Shown one piece after another: positions 1 to 11,400 of a stretch of 64,000 bases of DNA. The stretch covers positions 9,461,984 through 9,525,983 of the forward strand of contig NC_092564.1 in NCBI RefSeq assembly GCF_037975245.1, read 5' to 3'. The notes beneath the pieces are model-generated. The model searched no databases. It saw only the letters and a list, made by a program, of their open reading frames with translations, and was not told the origin of the DNA. The translations under genes were made by a program, and so were the position numbers. The stretch comes from Apostichopus japonicus (taxonomy: Eukaryota > Echinodermata > Holothuroidea > Aspidochirotida > Stichopodidae). Each line of letters starts with the position of its first letter. The stretch's first letter is position 1.

Positions 1-203
1 TCTTTGAGAATTGATAACAGTCTATAATTTTGTCACGTTTCACCGATCAAACTTCACATTAATGTCCCATATATCCTATACAAGCTAATTGAAGAGTCAA
101 GAACGTGTCAGTTTTACGTACAAGCACCTCTTGTAATTTCAAGGGCGTAGACGGATAATTAGTGACTTAAAAAAAAGTTTTAAAACCAGGAAAAAATCCA
201 TAC

Positions 204-810
204 CGTCATCATAGATCATGTCGCCGGAATATTCTTCCTCTTCAAATAGTCCTCCGTTGCCTTCCGGAGGTTCATCCCCGGGAGGACTAACTTCCCCATC
301 CGTATTGTCGGGAATCTCTGCCGGCTGGCCCCTTATTGTACTGTCTTCTGTATCGCCTATCGTTATTGCGTGCGGGGCGATGATCTTCGGTTCTGAGGTG
401 GATTTTATCTCCGATAATTGTAATTCCGGTTCTTTCGTAGCCGGGGGTCTATTTATCTCCTCGGGTCTGATATTCGGGTTGTCACCCCGAGAGGGGATAA
501 AATTCTCTTCTTCACCCTCACGTCCAGGTATAATGTTCACAGGAGGTATCACGTTTTCGTTGTCTATGGGGACCTCAGGTGCCTGGGTTCCTCGCGCGTC
601 AGTGTCGACGGGCAAACGACGGGGGTAGAGAGAGGATTCGAACATCCCGTCAGTCAGGGGGTGGAATGTCGGGACACTGAAGATCGGACTTCCCGTGGTA
701 GGGTTAAAGGCAGGGTTAACCAGGTCGGGATCAAAGTTGAAGGGGACGTCCACGTTAGGGGAATCTGGCACGGGATAATTATCAAACAGACTAGCTGGCG
801 GGATGGGAAG
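204..810 (-). CDS. Exon: proline-rich acidic linker of a TSPN-containing matrix protein (partial gene)
   Basis: Read on the minus strand, a strong acceptor (pyrimidine tract then tttccaacag) ends at 811. The frame then stays open from LPIPPASLFDNYPVPD to SGDMIYDDG. A GTATGG donor candidate follows at 203, so the exon would be 607 bp, phase 0 to phase 1. About 202 residues are encoded. They are rich in Pro, Glu and Asp, lack Cys, and end in an acidic stretch (EEEEYSGDMIYDDG). The phase-0 start matches the phase-0 end of the TSPN exon at 5402-5925. Acidic non-triple-helical linkers follow TSPN domains in several collagens (types V/XI and XV/XVIII), so a collagen-like product is plausible. No Gly-X-Y repeat is visible inside the window, because the gene would continue beyond position 1. 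The donor is the least certain part. Confidence 0.6.
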
Positions 811-2982
811 CTGTTGGAAACGAAGAAGGGAAGAGGATGAGGCAAAACAATATTTCCTTTTATTGGCTAATCATAATCGAATGACCTGCGTTTTTGTAAT
901 GGTTTAAATGTTGACATTACATCAAGACAGAGCATAATATAGGGCACAGAGAACTATTCAACGACCAAGGATTATCGATGTTTAAAATCTGGTTTATACT
1001 TCCCATCTTTCGATAGAGAAAGCCAGCTTCATAACCTTAAGGCTGCGGGGAAACTACAACATTTGATGGGTGGTAGTTGATATATTGCTAATTAAGCGGA
1101 GGTTCATCGCATGAGCCTTTTTTGGAGGGGATGGACTGAGCTTACCAGGGGAAGGGTGGTATCGTTTCACACCCCTTCACCCACCCCTACCCCCACCCCT
1201 ACCATTACCCTCGCACCGTCACTGTTGTTGACGTATCTTTAGAAGGTTGTGCCTTCTTCTTTTTGTAGAATTTGCATCAATGTGGTCTGGGACGATAGAA
1301 CATGAATTTGAGAGAATATTTACTTGAAACAGTTGAACCAAATATATTATCAAAATTATAACTGCATTTGCCTGCAAATACGCAGTATTGTAGTGCACGT
1401 GGAGTGCTTGCATTATTTGTAAGATTGTTCGATTGTTCATGGTGTTTTTTTTTTTGGGCGTACAACACACCTGCAGGGAGTATAGTCATGTAGGTATACC
1501 TACAAAGTGAGGGCGCTGCGAGCGCCGTGACGGGCTCAGAATAAGTTGGCTACGCAGCTAGCTTCTGGAACTTCAAATGTACAGAGACTATATGAAACTT
1601 TAATTTTCAATGTATAGTCATGTAGGCATCTTTCACTTGGCCAGTAATGCCAATATTGCAGCGCACACGCTATTTTTCACATGTATATGCCATTAACATA
1701 CAACAGTTCACATTGATGGCTCCACTTCTCTTCATGGTATACACTACGGGTTGAGAACCAATATTGGAATAAAAGTCTGTGTGTGAAAGTTTTACTCAGT
1801 CACACCGCCGTATGTGTTGAATAATCCAAATAATGAAACCCTTTTCATTTTCTTGTTTCTATGGTGTGAATGTGACCGTTATACCATTTTTGCCCCTACC
1901 AGTCAACCAAACATTGAATTAGGAACTGTCTCCATGGGTTCGTTAACTATTTTAAGAAAATATTTCAAAATGTTTCTTTTCTATTACTTCATTTTTTACA
2001 TGCATGCTCTTATACTAAATAGTTGAGCCTGCATCTCAGATTTCGGTGTTAAGTTTTAATGGTTATTTTAGTTTCACATTGTAATAGCGTAGTGTGCTAC
2101 ATTGAGTCAGGAAGCATATATGTATATTTCACATGCTCATATAACAGTCAACATGCAACACTGGGCTCTTATATCATGCACCGCTTGTGTAACCACTGAT
2201 ATCCAAAAATAAGTTAATACGTACAACCCGTGTTCTGGTTTGAGTCAAGCGGCGAAACCAGGGAACTCGGCTGTTAAGGAACACCAGGTGATACCAGGAT
2301 TTGTCTAATTCGGTCACATGAAGAAAAGCTATGGAAGGGAATGTTTTCTCTCTTTCATTCAGGAAAACAAAACGTAGGTCACTCACGTAGGAGTTGTGTC
2401 ACATTAACAGTTGCGTACCATGTAATCCGCCCCCCTCTCCCTCCCCCTTTTTCGACCTGTATTACTCAAGGACCCTTAGCTATAAGTTATAACATGGCAC
2501 TGTTTTAACCAATTTTCTCGCTCGTCTCATTCAGTATTATCCTAATGTAAATTTAAGAAAGCTTTATTCGGGTTTGCCAGCCTGTTATATGAGTCAGTGA
2601 AGTATAAAAAACACATATGTCTTTAACAGAACAAATTATAATGTTATAACATCTGATAATCACATATACCATGGTAGAGATATTTACTATCCATCATAGG
2701 TAGGCCGCCATCTAATTCATTTATTTAATAGGTTTCTATTCTGGCAACTTCATTTCTGCAACAAGTCAAAGCTCAACAGACACAGTCTGGGTAAAGTGTC
2801 CATTAGCATATGATGAAATCAGTCAGGGATACTGAGCACACGTATCAAAGATTATGATACAACTGATGTACATCTCGTCTATGCTAACCACCATTTGTCA
2901 ATTTTGTGTTTCTGATTATGAAGAATACAAATAAGTTGCAACATCCAGCGGACGGGGGTGGTGGTGGGTGGGTGGGTAGACT
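811..2982. other. Intron sequence, no gene seen
   Basis: This is the 3' part of the inferred 4.6-kb intron between the linker exon and the TSPN exon (minus-strand gene). I see a pyrimidine-rich CACCCC tract near 1165-1205 and a 15-bp direct repeat (tatagtcatgtagg) near 1480 and 1612. Open frames here are short and show no recognisable protein. Confidence 0.4.
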
Positions 2983-3351
2983 CAAGGGCGTAGGAACCGG
3001 GGGGCTGGGGGCGCCAGCCCCCCAGTGAAAAATATGGAGGGGCGGAAGTATCATTCCGCCCCCCCCCCCGCTTCGCAAGTCAGAAAACCCCTTTTTCATT
3101 TCCAAATGAGAAAAAAATCTCATTTGGAGCACCAAATTGCATCTAAGGCCAGGTGAAAATGCAAAATTATTTACAAAATGGAGTGGGTGTTGAAGTGTGC
3201 TATATTGCACCAAATTGCATCTGAGGCCACCTGGAAATGCAAAAAAAAATCCAAAGGGGAGGGGGACACCCCCTCCCCTTAGACCCCTCCCCCAGGCCGG
3301 CCATCAGTCTTCAGCCCCCCCCCCCACTCGAAATACCCTCCTACGCCACTG
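2983..3351. mobile_element. hAT-like miniature transposon, 369 bp, with exact 8-bp target duplication
   Basis: The ends are imperfect inverted repeats: CAAGGGCGTAGGAACC at the left and, read inward from the right, CAGTGGCGTAGGAGGG. The flanks carry the same 8-mer, GGTAGACT, at 2975-2982 and 3352-3359. CA...TG ends plus an 8-bp duplication are the hallmark of hAT-superfamily elements. The interior holds C/G homopolymer runs and two copies of a segment around 'caccaaattgcatct' (near 3130 and 3209). It has no coding capacity, so it is a non-autonomous element. Confidence 0.85.
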
Positions 3352-3628
3352 GGTAGACTATATTCACTCGGATGATGGAACTAAGCCAGGGAATATATTG
3401 TGTGACCCAGGTATTTGCTCATTTAGTGTTAGTGTAACCTATGTAAGTCGATGATGGTGAGCCTTTCAACACGGTTGTAAGTGCTTTGTGTATCTTTAGG
3501 TATTACTGATTATCACATGTCGGTAATTGTGGTTTTTTATATGGTTGCAGTGGTGTAGTTTCAGCGGTTGTTGGGAGTGGCTTTAGTATCTGGCCTGCCA
3601 GGTGTATGGTCAGCTATTGATGTCGGTG

Positions 3629-4114
3629 TAGTCAAGCTTACAGGTGTGCGCAAGTCCAGTCGTCGCTGGAACGGTATGTCACATTATTACAGTGTCCCCT
3701 CCCCTTTTTGATTTTTTTTGGGAATCCTGGTGATTCCTATATGTAAAATGGTGGCACTTAGAAAGGCTTTTGTCACCCAAAATTTTCTGAGAAATATGTT
3801 TTTTATTGTGTAACGTCAATAAATTGAATAGTAGGTGATAATCCATTCTTTCCCGTGGTATGAAAATGTTCGCTGCTCGCCCCAATGAAAAAAATATAGG
3901 CTAATTTGAGGTTCAAATGATGCTGTAAAGGAGGTTTTATACTCTATTATGCTATATGCTAAAGAAATGATGGTAGCTAAGTCAAAATTTGTTGCAATTT
4001 TTTATGTATACTTGACAATTACAATGCGGGTTTTCGGACGCCTGCGCGGGTCAGCGGGTTTGGGTGATAGAATGCGGGTCCAACCCGCGAAATGCGGGTC
4101 AGTTGGGAGCTCTG
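3629..4114. mobile_element. hAT-like non-autonomous element, 486 bp (same family as 26558-27065)
   Basis: The flanks carry an exact 8-bp duplication, TGTCGGTG, at 3621-3628 and 4115-4122. From about 3690 to the right end the sequence is nearly the same as 26630-27065, ending in ...GGGAGCTCTG. A subterminal GC-rich stretch contains repeated AATGCGGGT/ACCCGC motifs. The left terminus (TAG...) has drifted from the expected CAG. There is no coding capacity. Confidence 0.8.
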
Positions 4115-4737
4115 TGTCGGTGATGTTGTAAGCTTTACATAATGACTAAGGTGTATACTGACAGCTATTTCTGCCATGGTTTGTGATTTATTTACTTACC
4201 ATTCTTGTATGACTTGAGCATTGTAACTGCGCAGCATCTGGATCTTCTAGAAGTACAAACTGATCAATCGTTCCCTGGATTAGAGAAACAAAAGAAATTA
4301 AGGTCAATGAAACTTGGAATGCCGTTTTGGAGATATGACAAGCCTAGTGGAGGAAAATCCTACAGTATGGAAGTAACATAGACCCTCGTAGCCGCAGGTT
4401 ATCTGTATGACATACATATAAATATGATTCGGTAATCCCAATACAAACAACAATCACAAGATGGGGTTGTTCCAAGATAGAATGCATGAAGTTACCCTGA
4501 CGTTTGTTTAAACGTTCGGTATGCTCTAAGACCGGGCGTCAGTAACGCTCGTTCCAAAAATATATTTACTGACATGTTGATAGATGTGCAAAGTCGTAGG
4601 AAGAGTGGGTAAGGGGCCGTTGGAAGTGGGGGCCATTTCCCCCACTATTGAAAGAAGAGGTGGGTTAGGTTTCTGCTCCTCGTGTTACTACTGCTTCTAC
4701 AGAACTGTATTTCATTGTTCATACTTATTTACTCTCT

Positions 4738-5005
4738 TTTAGTTTAGTTTAGTAGCAAAAGAGGATCAAGTCCCCATGAAGGACCCTATAGGAGATAACA
4801 ACTGAAGACACAAACACTCAGACCCGATTACAATGCTTAAAGTGATTGTCCAAAGCATTCTTAAAACTATTCACGCTACTTGCAAGTACAACTTTCTCAG
4901 GCAAACCGTTCCACACATTCTTAACCCTATGAGGAAAAATTCATTCCTGAATATTAATCCTACTTTGTGACTTTTGGAGTTAAAGACAATGATCCTCCTG
5001 GTACA
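4738..5005 (-). pseudogene. Truncated LINE: C-terminal end of a CR1/L2/jockey-type reverse transcriptase with 3' tail
   Basis: Minus-strand translation from about 5005 gives the C-terminal signature of non-LTR retrotransposon reverse transcriptases: KSQSRINIQ, a stop, IFPHRVKNVWNGLPEKVV, then SSVNSFKNALDNHF, ending at a natural TGA at 4818-4820. Two in-frame stops (a TAA near 4980 and a TGA near 4946) show that it is dead. Downstream is an untranslated tail ending in ACTAA-type repeats near 4738, typical of CR1/L2 3' ends. The copy is 5'-truncated and lies in the intron, on the same strand as the host gene. Confidence 0.75.
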
Positions 5006-5401
5006 ACTACTACACTACACCACATTAGTGACCCCTTAATAAAACGGAATACTTAAGAGATGTGATTTCAACCTGATGAAGGCTACCTCTTAACTTAGCT
5101 TGTATAGTAACCCAAATTATTTAAATAATATTTATATAGAGCATTTAATGTATCCAGTTGATTTCCTTCACATTGTTCATGTTACAACTTGGTCTGATGG
5201 ACTTAAGTGACAGGTTAAGTTTTAAGGTACCTACATATTATATTCAATGGTCGAGAACAGTGTGTTAAAACCCTAAGGGCCGTATGCTAAGGGCCCTATA
5301 CCTGCCTACCATCATATTTTAACATATGCAAAGTAGAAATGGAGCATAATTATAGCAAAACGAGCAACTATAACCGGGGATATCTCCCTTCTGTAACTCA
5401 C

Positions 5402-5925
5402 CGAGAAAGTCACATCCTCCAAATCGACAACACCGTTCTCTGGCCGGCCGATACTCGAGAAACCGTCAACGCCGATAGAAATTCTATCTCCAACCGGTAG
5501 ACTATGAACCGATTTTTGTGAACAGTCCGCGATTAATGTCACAGTGTCCGTTTCAATTCCAAAAGCTAGATACTGCCACTGTCTATTCAGAGTGTAATCT
5601 CTAAACGTAACCGTCCTGACCCCGTCAGGGGTGCCGTATAGGATGGCTGGGTACCTGCCGATATGAATCGCAAACTGAAGCCGATTTTGGCTATCCACAA
5701 TAACCAGAGGATATAAGTTGGAATTATCAAGCGACGAACCGACTGGCTTGGGCTTTAAAGCAAGCAGAATAGAGAATTCTTCGGGAAAACTCCCCGTGTA
5801 TATACGCGATGTCCGTATTGAGATAGATGCTTCTCTGGTGATCTCGTACCCGTGGTCTCTATGAGGTGGAAGCTTAACATGTAAAGCATCATTTAGGTCC
5901 ATACGCTCAATCATATCTTTCATTT
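5402..5925 (-). CDS. Exon: TSPN / laminin-G-like domain of an extracellular matrix protein
   Basis: The exon is bounded on the minus strand by an acceptor with a long T tract (ttttttacag) and by the donor TCG|GTGAGT. It is 524 bp: two bases, then 174 codons, so phase 1 to phase 0. The translation has the pattern of a thrombospondin N-terminal-like (TSPN) domain. It includes YEITREASISIRTSR, then GSFPEEFSILLALKP (residues ~45-59), the strand RLQFAIHIG, WQYLAFGIE, and TLIADC with the conserved Cys (~residue 134), followed by an IGRPENGVVDLEDVTF tail. TSPN domains occur in thrombospondins, NELL proteins and collagens IX, XI, XV and XVIII, and often bind heparan sulphate; that is family knowledge, not visible here. 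The upstream neighbour is the TSP1 exon at 16084-16236 and the downstream one is the acidic linker at 204-810, and all phases agree. Confidence 0.8.
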
Positions 5926-6445
5926 CTGTAAAAAAAAAAAAAAAAATCTAAAACGAAAACGAAAGAGATAATGCGGTATCTATGGATGGATTTGCAATAA
6001 ACATTTTGAAATGATATTTTGAAGACTTTGTATATACTGGTAACGAAACACGGTTATTATTTATGAATTTGAAATAAATAATAATATTGATATAAAAAGC
6101 ATATACGAATAGCGTATCTCCACTAAATCTTTAAATTTCAGACGGCCAGTGAGAGTTAATGCTTGCGTTTTCTCTTTTCAGCATGCCTGCAGCGAAATTC
6201 AAATCTATATAGTTAAAGCTAAATTTGGACATTTCATATAAAACGACCGGGAATGCGTGTTCCCGATTATGGTCATTACCAAACTAATATTGACTTGGTA
6301 TAAGCCTGTCCAGTTTTTCGAGTGTAATATGGCCACGCCCTAACAATGCATGCACAGTGGACTACATAGTTAATCCAATTATTCTGTACTCCGAAAGTCT
6401 TGAGCTGCTGCCTAACAGTCTGCTGTTCACAAATGAAGCTCCAAC

Positions 6446-7533
6446 CAGTGGCGGCGGAACCGGGGGGGCTTGGGGGGGCTCAGCCCCCCCAATGAAAAAG
6501 TTGAGGGGGCAAATGCATGATAAGCCTCCCCAATATTTAACAAGGCTCCGAAACGTGCATCTGCCCATTTTTCAATGCATACTTGTCGATCTGTCCGATG
6601 CACACGTATACTATATAGGTGTAATAATTTTAGTAATTGCTAGGGGACCCTCGGCCCGTCCCCTGGCTATAGACCACACTGTCACCCCAAACGCGTCTTC
6701 ACGCCCCGTGAAAAGTGGAAGCAGTGAGTGTGAGTACCAGTAAGCGTAACACAACTTCGTCTTAGGCCAATGACTTGCCTCATTTCAGCCAGTTCTCCAA
6801 CATCCCCTTACTTAGTGGCGGAGCGTCCATATATACAGTCAGGGGGCGGATCCCCCCCCCCCCCCGACAGACTCAAATGGACTGCTGGCGCCCTTTTCAG
6901 CTTTTCACTATACTTTTTACTTATTCGCTATTATTGACTATTTTATTGCGCTCTCATATACCTATTGACATTTGTCATATTCTGTTGGTGTAATTTTCCG
7001 ACAAAATGGCGACGACACCTATTTATTCTCCGTTTATCTGCAAATTAGCAAGGCCCGGAAAGGGTCATTTCCTGCAATCTAGGGAGTATCTTTACTCAAA
7101 ATTTTTCTCTACGCTCCGCGCCAACCTGTGGTGGCGCTCCGCTTAGATAGTGTCGAAAGCGCCCCTACAGACCATTCTTGCCCCCCCCGACCAATACCCC
7201 TAGCTCTGCCACTGCCCTTACTACACTCAAAAACGTCTTTGCGAGTACACTACGAGTATAATAGCTACTCTCTTAAAACACCATCGAATATACAAATTAC
7301 AATGTTTTTACAGACTTTTACGTGCAATCTGAGAAATTGCAGACTTGAGACCCATATTTTAGGGCTAGGTATTCGCAGCATAAAACACACGGGAAGTGCC
7401 GTTTCCGGCCATCTGGGGGTTTGAAATAACCCAAAATTTTCTTGTACGCTCCGCGCCAACTGATGGTGGCGCTCCGCTTAGATAGTCTCCACACATTAGC
7501 CCCCCCAATATTTTTTCCGTTCCGCCGCGCCTG
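6446..7533. mobile_element. hAT-like element, 1088 bp, with exact 8-bp target duplication and a nested insertion
   Basis: The left end is CAGTGGCGGCGGAACCG and the right end read inward is CAGGCGCGGCGGAACGG. The flanking 8-mer GCTCCAAC is identical at 6438-6445 and 7534-7541. Removing the nested 402-bp element at 6813-7214 and its duplicated site leaves about 680 bp. The right arm (about 7390-7490) contains a hairpin core, GCGCCA...TGGCGC, also found in two other elements in this window. No transposase is encoded. It lies in the intron between the TSP1 and TSPN exons. Confidence 0.85.
6813..7214. mobile_element. Nested hAT-like MITE, 402 bp, with exact 8-bp target duplication
   Basis: The left end is TAGTGGCGGAGCG and the right end read inward is CAGTGGCAGAGCTAG. 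The flanking 8-mer CCCTTACT is identical at 6805-6812 and 7215-7222. The element lies wholly inside the 6446-7533 element, so it inserted later. Its right arm has the same CGCTCCGCGCCAAC...GGTGGCGCTCCG hairpin core as its host. Confidence 0.85.
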
Positions 7534-8170
7534 GCTCCAACAACTTGTTATCAAATGTGTACTTTATGGTCACTGAAACGTCGGGATTCGGTGTGTCAAA
7601 TTAAGCAGAATGCAAAAAAGCATTGATGTTTCGATGACTTCAATGCACTAGACTTCTGCTTGTTAGTAAACAAGAAATAGCTGTTACATTAACACTATGT
7701 CATGATAACACAGGTCAGTCTACTGTACGTGGCTATACATAGAAAACAATAGGGGTCTTGTACTCAATGTTATGAATCCAACCACCAAGTATTAGAGGTA
7801 TCCACGATTTCCATCGTTACATATCATGTAAAAGGTTTTTCAGAGTATGACATCTGGTGACCTATAGGAGATTTGACCTCACAAGCAATAGGATTCTTGT
7901 AGTCAATATGGCAAATCCATATACCATGTATGAAACGTATTCGTTTTCTCTACCATGAGAAATCGTGAAGTTTTCAGGCCTCGACAAATATTTTGAAATT
8001 AAAAACGATCGCCGTACTTTGATGGCACTACAAGAACGTACAACCCTATTCTTTCTGTGGCTTAGCAAGGAACAACATGGCACCGGTGGAGCAATGGAAA
8101 TGGGCCCCAAAGGAGAGTCCACATTCAAAAAATCCTATATAACCATAATTTGGGCTTGGGTTATCCTTTC

Positions 8171-8287
<117 letters not shown>

Positions 8288-8299
8288 AACTCTATAGAT

Positions 8300-8458
8300 G
8301 CCCCGGATATGGCACTCTCAGGTTTTCTCTGTTGAGGAAAGGATTTCATTTCAATTGCCATTTTGGCATACCTCTTTCAGCGGATCATGGGTGGTTACTT
8401 TTTCATTACTGGGCCCGTCAAGCCGCACCGACCGCGCCGGCCTATAGTTACGCCCCTG
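8300..8458. mobile_element. Possible hAT-like right-end fragment
   Basis: The sequence ending at 8458 reads ...ATAGTTACGCCCCTG, the mirror image of the CAGGGGCGTA ends of other hAT-like elements in the window. It is preceded by a GC-rich stretch. No matching left end or target duplication was found, so the left limit is arbitrary. Confidence 0.3.
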
Positions 8459-11400
8459 TATCGGAATAATTATGATGTGAAATCATGTGACTGCATAAAT
8501 AGTTTGGCGGGCCAATTAAGGTACACTTCAGACAGGACAGATACCAATGCCATTACCAAATGACCATAAGTATGTGTGTGTGTATGTGGGGAGGGGGAGG
8601 AGGTGGGTAGGTTGGTACACGGATATCCCCATGTCCATGTATTTACTTTGATATAAATCGATATTATCAGTGAAATGTTTCTTAGTCTAAGATTAAAACT
8701 GTTGTTTATTTAACGGTTAAATAATAACCCGGGAAGGGGGAAGAAACTATCCACCCTGAATGAAGATATTGGTGAGTGAAATGATCATTCGGAACTCATG
8801 ACAGGGAAAACAGAGTATTAACCTGTCATATCAATGTGTAAAGCTGATCTAAACAATGATATCATGAAGGTTTCATATAAATAAAATGTATGAGGTGACC
8901 GAGAAAATCTATATGAAGAGAACTCTCTACAAGCATGCGACCTGCGAGAGTACAATGACCTGATCGTCTAATGCTTATGTACAAATGCAATAGCCAATAA
9001 TATCCAGACGAAAGCTTAGATTGGCTCCTGCTAGTTGTTCAGTCGTCAAATCTTTTGGAGGGACTTTGTCCCTCTTAGAGTAAAGATACTTCAAAAAGTT
9101 ACAGGCTATCGTGAATATTTTATTAGCGGCTTTGTTAAGTGATTTAATGTCGAAATCATTGTTTGTAATCTCAAAATTATTTACCACTCAACGAATCAAT
9201 CAATCTTTAAGCTAATACACGACGGTGATTAATTGGCTGGAGTATCGCCATGTTTATATTTCAAACAATTACTTACCAATCTGATATTTGGAACTGTAAA
9301 CAGTCATTAAAACGGGTGAAGATTTGGTTTGTAACCTGTCGATTTCTGCGTGGTTGGCTGTGTGTTTGTTTGTTCGAAGCTGTTTGACTGATACCGGTTA
9401 TAAGCAAAACGGGTCACCGTAATAACCGTAAAGTTAGTTTTATTGCATGAAGCCTACCTACGTGACTTGGAATGAATGTATCCCCCCAACCCCCCCCCCA
9501 CCCCTTCCAAGCATGATTTCTCTATACCAAACGTCATTTCGGTGGTGCTATATGTAGTCCACCCTATCTATATTGTTATGCAAATGATGTGTTGTGACCA
9601 ATCAGGAAGATGCTCTCGTCATTAGCAACAAATGTACATTTATAAAATTATAAAAAGAAAAGTTAAAAAACAACCCACTTATTGGCAGTTCTTAAAACAA
9701 TTGAACTGTCTACTATTTGAACAAATTTGGAAATCTCGGCGTTACGTTCACGGTGAAAGTTACGACAGTACGAGATGAGGCTATTCTGTTAACCGAGCAT
9801 ATACTCTCGAGTAATCTAGTTTCATCGCTGTTGCTCTTCAAGACTGAAGTGCTTTTGAATTGTAAATTGATAAATATAACTTTGGAATTAAATCACTTTA
9901 CGATCCTTACTGTAAGCGTTTGTTTTATTACAGGAAACAGATTTATATATACATATAAATAAATATATACATATATATATATATAAATATATTTGTATAA
10001 TCATAGTGTACGGTATCTGTTTCCAAGGCAACACTGATGATCCCGCCCCCCCCCCCCCCTCCCCACCCCGATCATAATTCCGCCTTGATCACATGATTAA
10101 CAGTCCATATAAGGAATGGAGTTGAAAGTAATCAGTGACGTGAGATCGTGCGGTTTTCTTGGCAAGTGCTAAGTGACTTTTCTTCAAAGTTAATTTATGC
10201 ATACCGGTTTAACTTGAAAGGAATCGGTTATACATGTACTACATTAAGTTAGTTACGGACACTGAGATTGTGTATGAGAAGCTTTCGTTTGGGAAACAAA
10301 TCTAACCAGCTCGTATATATTAGGTGCAGTTTGTTGTGGTTACCAGTTCCAATCCTAGTGCATGTCACATATATGGCATTTATATGGCATTATATTGGCA
10401 TATATATTGGCATATATGGCATGCCAAGGAACTAGATTCAATTACGGCTTTATGTCCAGCCTGGTGCAGTCAAATATTTGATGTTCACGTTTTATCGTAA
10501 AAAGTTCTCAGATTATGTGTAAACGAGCTTTAGCAATTACGACTTCCAAAACTAATTCGTCAATTGCACAACAAGGATAATGAGGGGTATGGTTACGAAA
10601 AAGAAATAACACTATGGTATCAACTATAAAACTTACGTCGTTAATTGCGTAACCGAGGGCCTCTTTACATATGCATGTTGCTTGCTTTGTTATCAACGGA
10701 AGAGGGGTGAAAGTGGGAGCGAAGAGGATGTGAAGTGGGGTGGGGAGGTTTATAAACCGTTAATGCTGTAACAATAGATTCTAGAACCAATAGCCCAACA
10801 TGGACTAGGGGGAGTTATACCAACAGCATTACCAAAGGGGGGGGGGTGGGGAGCAGGAGGCACGGTACCATACAGAAACGTCTTTAAGGAGGGGATTCTT
10901 GGGCATGTATACATGAGGGGAAAACCGAACAGTACCAATAAATCAATAGGTAAGAAAAACGGCAATGTATAAAAAAATGTATAAAAATGGTATGGTACAT
11001 GCAATCAACCCTTGGAGGTCACAAAGCATCCAGTCAAAGACAAGCGTGGTTGGGGGGGGGGGGTGGCTAGCGGATAAGTTTTGAGATGTTTCAAACGTAA
11101 GTGAGATTGGTACTATCTGCGTGACAACAATATAGAACAAGTAGGCTATGCATGAAATGCCTTTTCAAGTACAAATTTCAAGGGGAAAACAATGTTGCAA
11201 TTCAACATACTGCCAATGATAGCCTATCTATCTACTGTATATATCAGCATTCCTGGTAACAATCAGTAGGTTAATTGGATTGGAAGGAAGAAAGATAAAT
11301 GGAATATAGGTCGAAAGACCACAAAACACACCATCAATTTCTCCAATAGTTAAATGTTTTTAAAAGATGACGTGAAATGTAAATTTCCAGTATAGCAGCA

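Noticed and set aside
218-628. Plus-strand open frame of 136 codons
   Set aside because: It is the antisense shadow of the acidic linker exon. The minus-strand reading has a strong splice acceptor and phase agreement with the TSPN exon.
8975-9187. 70-codon minus-strand frame with protein-like composition
   Set aside because: No family match that I can name and no clear splice sites. It lies within a long intron.
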